A DNA stretch of 29,462 nt, from positions 1 to 29,462 of the IMG/VR virus record IMGVR_UViG_3300010375_000043; one strand, given 5' to 3'. The stretch is from a virus. A program made the position numbers and the translations under genes. This document shows positions 1 through 7,481 of the stretch, one piece after another. Below the pieces are notes generated by a model. The model was not told the origin of the DNA. It worked only from the letters and a program-made list of their open reading frames with translations, and searched no databases. Position 1 is the stretch's first letter. Each line of letters opens with the position of its first letter.

Positions 1-35
1 CGTCCACTGAACCCGGCATAATGCCCCGCTGCAAT

Positions 36-121
36 GCCGGTGTGGCGGAATGGTAGACGCGGCGGACTCAAAATCCGCTTCTGGCGACAGAGTGGAGGTT
101 CGAGTCCTCTCACCGGTACCA
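36..121 (+). tRNA. tRNA-Leu (anticodon CAA)
   Basis: An 86-nt cloverleaf with encoded CCA end. The acceptor arms are GCCGGTG and CACCGGT (the first pair is G-T). The anticodon stem GCGGA/TCCGC encloses the loop CTCAAAA, giving anticodon CAA, which reads UUG. A long class II variable arm and the T-loop TTCGAGT follow, as expected for leucine. It is the only convincing gene on the plus strand. The phage late operon ends about 110 bp downstream, so this tRNA is the likely attachment site of the prophage. The second att copy is not in the window. Confidence 0.95.
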
Positions 122-151
122 AGGACTTACGTGAGATTTCGATCTTCGCGT

Positions 152-181
152 TTGGTCCGCAAAATCTGAGTTGGTCCGCAA
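152..181. repeat. Two 11-bp direct repeats beside the tRNA
   Basis: The 11-mer TTGGTCCGCAA occurs at 152-162 and again at 171-181, a 19-bp period, in the non-coding gap between tRNA-Leu and the last phage gene. The location suggests an attachment-region element such as integrase or excisionase arm sites, but that is inference; no integrase is visible to compare with. Confidence 0.4.
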
Positions 182-202
182 TTAGATCCAACTCGATCAT
201 TC

Positions 203-227
203 AAGGCCGTCATCGTCGCGGCCTTTT
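203..227 (+). terminator. Rho-independent terminator downstream of tRNA-Leu
   Basis: A 7-bp stem AAGGCCG/CGGCCTT with a 9-nt loop is followed by a short T run on the plus strand, about 80 bp after the tRNA. On the minus strand the same stem sits just after the last late gene, but no T run follows there, so it would be at most a weak end for the late transcript. Confidence 0.65.
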
Positions 228-503
228 TCATGCCCGCGGAACCGACCGCCAATGCGCCCTAGCCCATCGCTCGGCGTGGGCCATGGGCGTGGTCCGATCA
301 AGCCCGTACCGGTGAATGGTGTATGGGGTGTAGATGCTGATGCCCTGCGGGCAGTGCCACAGGCTCCAGCCGCCATCCAGCCGCTGCACGACCTTCACGA
401 AGGGCACGCTCCGCACCGGCCTGACCAAGCGGCCAACCCATATACCGACCTGCTGCGTGCCGCAGTTCACGGGTGACCACTCGATTTCGACTTCGTCCGA
501 CAT
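228..503 (-). CDS. Small hypothetical protein, last gene of the late operon
   Basis: A 91-residue protein starting MSDEVEIEWSP; a GTG two codons upstream is an alternative start. I do not recognise a family. It has two cysteines (near residues 14 and 51) and ends in a basic, tryptophan-containing tail. It follows the other distal tail gene after 35 bp and ends at the terminator-like stem beside the tRNA. Candidate roles are a tail-tip accessory protein or a moron-like gene. No strong ribosome-binding site is visible, so confidence that it is expressed is moderate. Confidence 0.6.
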   Translation of the reverse strand: MSDEVEIEWSPVNCGTQQVGIWVGRLVRPVRSVPFVKVVQRLDGGWSLWHCPQGISIYTPYTIHRYGLDRTTPMAHAERWARAHWRSVPRA

Positions 504-538
504 CGCCACAGCTTATGCTGGGGCGGTCTCAGGGGGCG

Positions 539-1027
539 CTATAGCAGGCTGGCCAGGTTATCGACCTCGCCGGCGCAGTTGGTGGCGGCGATGGCGTGGC
601 GGATGCTGACGTTCGCCAGGAAGGTGGCGTCCCACGGGATCATGGGCATGGTCTCGCCGCTCTGGCCGCCTGGCACCGGCACCTGAGTGAGCGGCTCGCC
701 GAGCGCGGCAAGGACGTGCTCCTTCGCCAGCGTGTCGGCACCGTAGGCCGTGATCTCTGCCTGAGAACTGTTATGGCGGAACTCGACCACAATCTCCTTG
801 TTCTCGACGCACAGCTTCGTGCTGCCGTCGGCGTTGGTGAGACGCGCGGAGGTGTAGTAGGTCAGGCCGCCGTTGTTCTCCTGCCAGGTACGTTCCACGT
901 ACACTGCCACGTACTCGCCACTATCCAGCTGTACCGCGAGTTCGCACGGGTATAGGCCCGGGGCAGCGACATCGCCGTTATTGGGGTCGCGCAGGGGCGG
1001 CTGGGGGGAAACCTTGGTGTAGCTCAT
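539..1027 (-). CDS. Hypothetical distal tail protein downstream of J
   Basis: A 162-residue protein (MSYTKVSPQPP...) lying 9 bp after the J-like gene in the same direction. The sequence is mixed, without a signal peptide or membrane segment. The middle (about residues 25-85) looks beta-rich, with alternating polar and hydrophobic residues. In lambda-like phages this slot after J often holds a side-fibre or tail-tip accessory protein, and that is my inference here. No enzyme motif is visible. Confidence 0.75.
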   Translation of the reverse strand: MSYTKVSPQPPLRDPNNGDVAAPGLYPCELAVQLDSGEYVAVYVERTWQENNGGLTYYTSARLTNADGSTKLCVENKEIVVEFRHNSSQAEITAYGADTLAKEHVLAALGEPLTQVPVPGGQSGETMPMIPWDATFLANVSIRHAIAATNCAGEVDNLASLL

Positions 1028-1036
1028 GCTGCCCTC

Positions 1037-4000
1037 TCAGGTCGGTTTCAGGTTGTGGTGGCCGATGTAGCGCCCGCGCTGGCGACCCGCCAGGAAGACG
1101 CTGTTCTCGCAGGTGATGTGGATCACCTCGCGGTCGCCGATGTCCTCGACCGCGACGACGCGCTCGTGCCGGTGCTCGCCGAAGTCGCTGACCGGGATGA
1201 CCTGATCGATCAGATCCGGCGCCAGCACCAGCGTCTCGTCGCTACAGAGGATCGGAGCGCTGGTCGAGCAATCCAACGAGATGCCGCTCTCAGTGATGAT
1301 GCGCACGCACGGCGCCAGCTTCCGCTGCGCATAATTCACCCTGCCCGCGCGGCGCGCGAAGGTCGCGGCGTCCACTACCAACTCTAGCTTGTCGCCCACA
1401 CCGACGCTGCCGGCCGCACCATGGCCGGGAAGCCAGCTGTCGACCGTGACGCACTGGCCGCCGCCTGAGCCGCCGCCGGTGCCACTCGTCGGATAGGTCA
1501 CGCTGAAGGAGCCGAGGAAGAGTCGATTGTTGTTCGCCATCGCGGTGATGTTGCTCGTCGTCGCCTGCAGCGTCTGGCTACCGCCGGCCAGCAGCGGGTC
1601 ATCGTAGTAGAGGTAGTATTTCACCGTCGTGCCAGCCGAGCCGCTGACCGACACGCTGGAGGCGTTGTAGGAGACGGTATCGCTGCCGGCCTGCAGGGTC
1701 GCGGCGCTCGCGCTGATCGTCGCCGACGTCGTCGTGGCGGTATAGCTGAAGGTGAGACCGCTCCAGCCGCTGCCATAGTTGCCGAAGGTGACCGTGGGCA
1801 GGTTCTTCTGCGTCGACAGCGTGCCGGCCACTTCATTGGCTAGGTTTTGTGCACGGGTCAGGTGCACATCGTAGAAGTACGACACGCCACCACCGGTGTT
1901 CGGATTTGCCAGTCGAATGAAGCAGTACGCGGTGCCAGACGGTGCAACACCAGATGCCGACACCTGGTTCCATGCATTGAACGCCGCGGCGGTGCCAGAG
2001 CTGCTACCGAGAAAGGTATTGCTGGAACTGAAGAAGTAGATGATCAGCTGCGCCAGCGCGCCGGTCTGAGAATAGATCCAGCACTTCCCATAAACCGTAT
2101 CACCAGCCGAGCATTTGTAGTTTGGCGACTGTGCACCGAACCCACTGGGCGACGATCCGCTGAAAGATACCTGCAGACATTGTGTCGACGCGAATGGCGA
2201 AGCGGTACTCGTGAAATACGCCAGTGTCGCGCCATTGAATGCTGACCATCCTGGGATGTTCCCAAACGAGTCCAGCGGTGCCTGAAAGTTGGCATTGCCA
2301 ACGACGATCGCCGATCCAGGCATCACCGGCGTCTTTGCGTAGCTGCTTCCGTTCGGCACCTCATCGACGGTGCTTGGCTGATAGGTCCATGCCATGTCGT
2401 CGAAGTTGTAGTAGCCGCCGGTGCCGGTGCCAACGCCAGGGGAGATGATCGCCCACGCCGCATTCGACGGCGCGACACCGCTCACGGAGAGCAACTGCAC
2501 GCCGTTGCCCGCCGTGCCGGACTTCACTGGCGAGGCCGGCGACGCAATGTCGGTGCCGCTGATGTCCTGGAACAGGATGCGGATCGCCGGGGTGCCCGTG
2601 GGCGACGAGATTCCGTTGACCTTGCACGTCGCCTTGATGACCTGCCCGGCGACGACGGGTGCGCGGTAGGCATTGCGAAGGAAGGTCGTGGTGGTGCTGC
2701 CGCGGTGGACAACGTAGGTTGTCGTGCCCGGGTTGGGGCCGTTAGTTCCAGTCTCCGCATACCAGTTGCTGGCGTCACTCTCCGGCGTCCAGCCCTGCAG
2801 GCCGAGATCGAAGCCCGGATTGACGATGCCGACCAGCGTCTGGTTCGCCGTCACGTCAGCACCGGCCTGCGCAGGCTTCAGCGAGTCGACGCTCTGACCG
2901 GTGGTGTAGTTGACCTGGTTCGCCGCGGTGACGAACAGGCCCTGAAGATTGTCGAAGCGCGCGGTCCAGGAGTTGAGCGTCGCTGCAGCCGAGCTGCTGG
3001 TATTCAAGGCCTCGAGGTAGACGTAGGCGACGGCGTAACTCGCGCCAGCGGGCACGGTGAACTGGTTGGTGGAGTACTTCGTGTAGGTCGGGTTCGGCGA
3101 GTTCGCCGCCAGCGTCGGTCCGGCGAAGCTGTTGCCGCCCGACACCATGTTGCCGCTGGCGTCGTAGAACAGCATGCCGACCGCGGCGGTCCAGCTGATC
3201 GTCGCGCCGTTGCCGCCAGCCGACTCGGTGCGGATGTCGCCGTTGTAACTAAGGATCTGGCCGGCGGAAACGTAGATCGGCGCGGAGACCAACCGGCACT
3301 TCGCCAGCGCGCTCGCTGCCACGGAGAACCCGGCCACGGCGCTGATCTGCATGTCGTTGTTGCCGACGTCCGGCACCGTGCTGTCTCGGCCCGCAGTGAA
3401 GGCCCCCGTGGTCATCTCGGAGATGTACCAGGAGTCACAGACTGGCGTGCCCAGCAGCGTGTTTCCCGCCGGCGCATGGATGTTGTTCAGCTCGAACGAG
3501 GGGTTCGGGATGAAGTTGGAGCCGGACGCCGGTGCCGCGTACTGCCCGGCGAGCTGGTCATAGAGCTTCGGTGGCGCCAGCACGTCCGACGCGCCAAGGA
3601 CATGGCTATAGGCCGTCACGGCGGACAGCTGCTCCATGGCGCTGCCGAAGACGTTGAAGCTGACGAACTTGAAATACACCGTGTTGCCGCGCTTCCCCTG
3701 ATCGTAGGGGATCCGGAAGATGGCCTCGTCGATGCGCACGAAGACGTCGCCGGAGACGTGGGCCTGGTTCGTGGAACCGTAGCCGGCGCGGCGCAGGTAG
3801 CTGAGCTGGTAGGACAGCGTGCCGGTGAGCGTGGCATCGCGGAAGGAGATCAGTTCGCCGCCTGAGGCGCCGCCAATGAAGGCGAGCTGCCGCCAGTTGT
3901 CGGCGTCCGCAGTGGTGCCACTGTTGAGCTGTCCGCGCAGGAGCGACAGCTGCGGCGTATGCGTGGTGTCGGGATCGGCACCAACGGCCAGCGCAGACGT

Positions 4001-5524
4001 CAGCGCGCCGTAGCGCGCCGCGCCGGTGATGCGGCCGACGCGCTGATAGGTGGTGTTGTCCTCGGAGGCGTAGACGTCGCAGCCGCCCCAGTACTGGCCG
4101 ATGCCGGCAACAGCGATCCAGGTCTCGAACCCTCCCTGGGTGAGTAGCCCCGGGGCATTGAAGATGACCGGAGGTGACACGCTGCCGGGCGACACATTGA
4201 AGTCCTGCGAGTAGCCGCCGCTGGCCTGCGGGGCGTACTGCGGGGCTGAGGCGACGCCGATGGGAAGCTCCTCGGCCTCGAACTCCAGCTCGTCGTTCTC
4301 CTCGGTGACCTTGGTGATGCGCACCAACTCGCGATTCAGACCGGCGTTCGGGTCGGTCAGCGTGATGATGTCCATCGGCTCCAGCAGCATGTAACGCATG
4401 CCGGTGCGGAAGTGATAGGTCTTCCGGATATAAAGGTCGCGCTGCAGCATCAGCTGCGCCACGTCGCGCGCGACCTGTGCGGAGGTGATGCCATTCACCG
4501 AGATGCTCGACATCGGGAAGGCGCCACGGCTGTCGATATCGGCCTGGTCCTTGGCCTCCTGCGAGACAGTGTTGTAGCTGTTGGCGCGGTCGTTGTACTC
4601 GATGCGCACCGAGTTGTGGCACTGCTCCAACTCCTTCCAGTCCAGCTCGACGCCGCAGTCGCTGCCGTCTTCGTACAGGAAATCGTCCGGCCCGAGGTCG
4701 TACAGCGGCGTCAAGTTCGGCGTGTAGGTGCCGTAGGTGCCCGTGATCGCGGCATCGCCGTAGGGAAGCAGCAGCAACTGGTTGTAGCTCCACACCGGCG
4801 CGAAATTGCACCACTTCGCCATGTCGTTGACGAAATCCGCCGCGGTGCGCTGCTGATCCTCGATCGGCGACATGAAGAGACCGCGCGCCAGGCTGTAGGC
4901 GCGCAGTTGAGCGGTGCTGCCGAGGTAGCCGCCGAAGCCAGCCCCGTGCACGGAATCGGTCAGATAGTCGGTCAGGATGTCGCTGGGAAGCGCATCATCG
5001 ACCACGCCTGGGTTGTAGAGCTGCAGCCCCTTCACCTCGAAGTTGAGGTTCGGCAGGCCGGTGCTGCTCCCGAGTTGCAGCGCCGAGGCGCCGACATAGG
5101 CCATGCCGCTGTAGGCGATCGCCTGGGAGGAGTTGTAGCTCTGCAGCCAGGTCCATGGCGACTGCGGGCTGGTGCCATTGAACAGGGTGAAGCCGAGGTC
5201 CGACAGCGTATGCAGCTCCTTGTCCTTCCACACCGTGCCGATGCCATTGATCGGTCCTTCAGACAGCAGCAGGATCACGCCGGTGGTGTAGGTATAGCTG
5301 GTCGACGTGGAACCGCCGCCACCACCGCCCTTGCCGCCGCTGGACTGCTTCTCGGTGTGCGCCGTCGGGATCCAGTTGCCGTACCAGCCCAAGTTTCCGG
5401 CGATCCGGTTCTTGCCGTAGAGCAGCGGCAGCACTACGCCGAAGGTGCTGGTCTGCACCTGGAGCGCGGATACCGCCTTGGTGCTCTGGCTCTTGGCCTT
5501 CTTGCCGCCGAAAACTCCGCTCAC
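1037..5524 (-). CDS. Tail tip / host-specificity protein J with C-terminal Hint domain
   Basis: This 1495-residue protein starts at GTG, overlapping the stop of the NlpC/P60 gene as GTGA. Residues 1-650 are the J-like tip body; a Gly run lies near 62-75. Three segments beginning near residues 667, 897 and 1071 look alike (an N-P-x-F or N-x-N-F opening followed by a W-bearing stretch) and resemble galactose-binding-like or CBM-like modules; they may contact the host receptor. A further beta-rich segment starts near 1238. After a Gly/Ser linker, residues 1358-1495 form a Hint (hedgehog/intein) domain. J proteins sit at the tip of the siphophage tail, bind the receptor and help trigger DNA ejection. 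Module 3 (about 1860-2300) is less GC-rich than its surroundings. Confidence 0.93.
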   Translation of the reverse strand: MSGVFGGKKAKSQSTKAVSALQVQTSTFGVVLPLLYGKNRIAGNLGWYGNWIPTAHTEKQSSGGKGGGGGGSTSTSYTYTTGVILLLSEGPINGIGTVWKDKELHTLSDLGFTLFNGTSPQSPWTWLQSYNSSQAIAYSGMAYVGASALQLGSSTGLPNLNFEVKGLQLYNPGVVDDALPSDILTDYLTDSVHGAGFGGYLGSTAQLRAYSLARGLFMSPIEDQQRTAADFVNDMAKWCNFAPVWSYNQLLLLPYGDAAITGTYGTYTPNLTPLYDLGPDDFLYEDGSDCGVELDWKELEQCHNSVRIEYNDRANSYNTVSQEAKDQADIDSRGAFPMSSISVNGITSAQVARDVAQLMLQRDLYIRKTYHFRTGMRYMLLEPMDIITLTDPNAGLNRELVRITKVTEENDELEFEAEELPIGVASAPQYAPQASGGYSQDFNVSPGSVSPPVIFNAPGLLTQGGFETWIAVAGIGQYWGGCDVYASEDNTTYQRVGRITGAARYGALTSALAVGADPDTTHTPQLSLLRGQLNSGTTADADNWRQLAFIGGASGGELISFRDATLTGTLSYQLSYLRRAGYGSTNQAHVSGDVFVRIDEAIFRIPYDQGKRGNTVYFKFVSFNVFGSAMEQLSAVTAYSHVLGASDVLAPPKLYDQLAGQYAAPASGSNFIPNPSFELNNIHAPAGNTLLGTPVCDSWYISEMTTGAFTAGRDSTVPDVGNNDMQISAVAGFSVAASALAKCRLVSAPIYVSAGQILSYNGDIRTESAGGNGATISWTAAVGMLFYDASGNMVSGGNSFAGPTLAANSPNPTYTKYSTNQFTVPAGASYAVAYVYLEALNTSSSAAATLNSWTARFDNLQGLFVTAANQVNYTTGQSVDSLKPAQAGADVTANQTLVGIVNPGFDLGLQGWTPESDASNWYAETGTNGPNPGTTTYVVHRGSTTTTFLRNAYRAPVVAGQVIKATCKVNGISSPTGTPAIRILFQDISGTDIASPASPVKSGTAGNGVQLLSVSGVAPSNAAWAIISPGVGTGTGGYYNFDDMAWTYQPSTVDEVPNGSSYAKTPVMPGSAIVVGNANFQAPLDSFGNIPGWSAFNGATLAYFTSTASPFASTQCLQVSFSGSSPSGFGAQSPNYKCSAGDTVYGKCWIYSQTGALAQLIIYFFSSSNTFLGSSSGTAAAFNAWNQVSASGVAPSGTAYCFIRLANPNTGGGVSYFYDVHLTRAQNLANEVAGTLSTQKNLPTVTFGNYGSGWSGLTFSYTATTTSATISASAATLQAGSDTVSYNASSVSVSGSAGTTVKYYLYYDDPLLAGGSQTLQATTSNITAMANNNRLFLGSFSVTYPTSGTGGGSGGGQCVTVDSWLPGHGAAGSVGVGDKLELVVDAATFARRAGRVNYAQRKLAPCVRIITESGISLDCSTSAPILCSDETLVLAPDLIDQVIPVSDFGEHRHERVVAVEDIGDREVIHITCENSVFLAGRQRGRYIGHHNLKPT
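1040..1453 (-). other. Hint (intein-like) domain at the C-terminus of J
   Basis: The last 138 residues of the J-like protein. The block opens with Cys directly after a Gly/Ser linker ending GGGQ (C-V-T-V-D-S-W-L-P-G), has a V-G-V-G-D block near domain residue 17, a T-E-S-G-I-S-L-D-C-S-T block near 54-64, and ends H-H-N-L-K-P-T. The order Cys1, VGD, TxxG...L..T, terminal HN is that of Hint domains. The usual +1 Cys/Ser/Thr after HN is Leu, so self-cleavage is more likely than splicing. Confidence 0.8.
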
Positions 5525-5955
5525 GGTTCAATGCTCCAGAAGGAATGTAGGCGTTCCGCGTAGTCGGCCGCCGCAAGGCTCTCTTCCCAGCAGCCCAGGC
5601 CGAGGTATGCATGCACCATGGTGGTGGTGGAAGTCAGGATTCCGCTGTGGCTGACGGTGCGGCCATAGCGGAAGAGAGCGATGTCGCCCGGGCGCGGCTC
5701 ATCCACCCGGTGAGCCCAGGTCTCGAAGTTGAGCAGGAAGCGCTCCTCCGACCGGTGCAGATGCCACTCGTGCGGGTACGGCCGTGGGTCCGGTACCTCG
5801 AACAGGCCAAGCGCGTGGTACACCGACCAGGTCAGCATGGCGCAGTCCACGCCGACGCCCTTCACCGCGGCTAGATGGTGGTACGGCGTACCGACCCAAC
5901 TGCGGGCCTCATCGACGACGCGCGAGCGCCAGTCCTCAGCTCTGATAGGTGCCAA
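5521..5955 (-). CDS. NlpC/P60 family peptidase, tail tip assembly protein (lambda K-like)
   Basis: A 144-residue cysteine peptidase. The catalytic set is Cys38 in G-V-D-C-A-M, His103 in S-H-S-G-I-L and probably His115 in V-H-A-Y-L. The P-R-P-G-D-I-A-L-F motif near residues 87-95 is also typical of NlpC/P60. Such proteins are virion-associated in lambda-like phages and may cut the peptide stems of peptidoglycan during DNA entry. The gene overlaps the DUF2163 gene by 20 bp and is joined to the J-like gene by a GTGA overlap, the conserved tail-tip order. Confidence 0.93.
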   Translation of the reverse strand: MAPIRAEDWRSRVVDEARSWVGTPYHHLAAVKGVGVDCAMLTWSVYHALGLFEVPDPRPYPHEWHLHRSEERFLLNFETWAHRVDEPRPGDIALFRYGRTVSHSGILTSTTTMVHAYLGLGCWEESLAAADYAERLHSFWSIEP

Positions 5956-6886
5956 GGCCGCGCTTCGCTGTGGTGGTGGAACCGCTGATGGAGACGCCGG
6001 AGCTGCCGGTGTCCGCCGAGCTTCCGGCGACGCCCGGGCCGCCCTCCAGCGCCGTCTCCGCGACCGGCACGTAGGGCGTCGACTTTAGACGAGGCAAGTT
6101 GTTGTAAGCGCTGCATGCCGCCTGCGTGCGCAGGCAACCCTGCTGAATGTTGAAGGTGTCGCCGTTGGCCGGCACGTTCGGCAGCGGGTAGGCCAGGTAG
6201 ATCACGCCGCCCACGTTCTGCTTGATCGAGCGCGTCACGCCGGCGTTGGCACCGGTGATGAACTTGATCTTGCCCAGGTCGAACTGGTGGTCCGTGAGAC
6301 CCGAGGCCGTCGGTTGCGTCTGTGTGCCGCCAGTACAGGTGCCGGAGAACGTCACCGTGGCCACGTTGAAGCCGCAGGACGCATCACCGAAGGCGTTGTT
6401 GCAGGACGGCTGGATGACCGTGCGCGGCATCGCGATGGCCAGCTTGCCGATCATGCTCTTCACCGTCAGCACGACCTTGCCGGCGATGGACTTCGGCGTC
6501 GACACATAGCCAAGGAACCATCCGCAGATGCCCGGCGAGGTGTCGCCCCAGGTCGGCATCACCAGCTTGTCGATCTGCACGGTAGCGCCGTTGAAGAGCC
6601 CCGCCGCCACCGCAGTCATCAGCGTCGTGCCGTAGAACTGGAGCACGCCATCGTCGTACAACTCGATATCGATCTGGTCAGGCATGGTGCCGATGCGCTG
6701 GCTCGTGCCCATGCGCGACCACTTCAGCGCGTGGCTATAGGTGTTCCCGCCGACGGTCAGGTCGATATCCGCCGAGGTGAAGCGATACACAACGCCTACC
6801 TGCGTGGTGATCGTGATCAGGTCGGCGCGCAGGAGCGTGCCGCCGGCGGCCAGCAGGTTCTGGAACGCGGTCGATACGATTTTCAT
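5936..6886 (-). CDS. Tail tip protein, DUF2163 / phage BR0599-like
   Basis: A 316-residue protein whose ATG overlaps the preceding stop as TGATG, which fixes the start. The N-terminal half (residues 1-160) matches the DUF2163 pattern, with F-T-S-A-D-I-D-L and G-T-S-Q-R-I-G-T-M-P-D segments. The C-terminal half has the cysteine-bearing region of BR0599-like proteins (C-N-N-A-F-G-D-A-S-C-G-F, and later G-C-L-R-T-Q-A-A-C). In lambda terms it is the L-like tip protein, where homologues may carry a metal or Fe-S site. The extreme C-terminus is Gly/Ser-rich. Confidence 0.9.
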   Translation of the reverse strand: MKIVSTAFQNLLAAGGTLLRADLITITTQVGVVYRFTSADIDLTVGGNTYSHALKWSRMGTSQRIGTMPDQIDIELYDDGVLQFYGTTLMTAVAAGLFNGATVQIDKLVMPTWGDTSPGICGWFLGYVSTPKSIAGKVVLTVKSMIGKLAIAMPRTVIQPSCNNAFGDASCGFNVATVTFSGTCTGGTQTQPTASGLTDHQFDLGKIKFITGANAGVTRSIKQNVGGVIYLAYPLPNVPANGDTFNIQQGCLRTQAACSAYNNLPRLKSTPYVPVAETALEGGPGVAGSSADTGSSGVSISGSTTTAKRGLGTYQS

Positions 6887-7479
6887 CAGAGCTTCACCGA
6901 CTGGAACGACAGCGACTTCAGGGACCAGATGTTGATGTGCTCCTGGCCGAACTCGGGGTTGTCCTGGAGCATGCGGCACAGGAAGTAGAACGCTCCCGTC
7001 CAGGTCAGGACCGCGCCAGATGCCGGCGCCGAGGCGAACGTCACAACGCCGTTGGCACCCAGCGATACGCTGGTGTTGCGCACACCGTTAACGTAGACCA
7101 TCAGGCCGATCGGCTCCGGCTGCTGCACCGGCTCGCTATAGCCGCCGTAGGAGCGCACAAGCTGGAAGCTGACCTTCGTTCCATCGCCGGTGCCGAACGG
7201 CTGCGCGGTGACGGCATTGTCCTCGGCATCGGTGTATAGGAACGGCAGCGCCATGCCCTGCAGCGTGTTGAGGAAACCGATCATCTGCGCCAGTTCGGCG
7301 TATCCGCTGTAGCTGCGAAGGGCGTTGAAGTCCACCGTCCAGTTGTAGAGCGGATAGCTCATGTAGGCCAGCCGCGTCTCTTTTCCGGAAAGCGTGGACT
7401 GGATGCTGGAACGCCATACAGGACTGCGCCGCGTCGCGATGGCCATGCCCGCGAGGTTCGGGAACATCGGGTAGGTCAT
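6886..7479 (-). CDS. Minor tail protein, DUF2460-like
   Basis: A 197-residue protein starting MTYPMFPNLAG, 2 bp after the tape-measure stop, with GGAG just upstream. It has the DUF2460-like pattern: an N-terminal P-x-W region, a middle F-L-N-T-L-Q-G segment and a C-terminal W-S-L-K-S-L-S-F end. In the lambda-like order it occupies the M position at the distal tail, linking the tape measure to the tip. The last codons overlap the DUF2163 start. Confidence 0.9.
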   Translation of the reverse strand: MTYPMFPNLAGMAIATRRSPVWRSSIQSTLSGKETRLAYMSYPLYNWTVDFNALRSYSGYAELAQMIGFLNTLQGMALPFLYTDAEDNAVTAQPFGTGDGTKVSFQLVRSYGGYSEPVQQPEPIGLMVYVNGVRNTSVSLGANGVVTFASAPASGAVLTWTGAFYFLCRMLQDNPEFGQEHINIWSLKSLSFQSVKL

Positions 7480-7481
7480 GG

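Noticed and set aside
2705-3865. A plus-strand open frame of 386 codons opposite J
   Set aside because: Same reason: antisense, Arg/Val/Gly/His-rich, no recognisable motif.
4412-5563. A plus-strand open frame of 383 codons opposite J
   Set aside because: Antisense to J, with a composition typical of shadow frames and no ribosome-binding site or family pattern.
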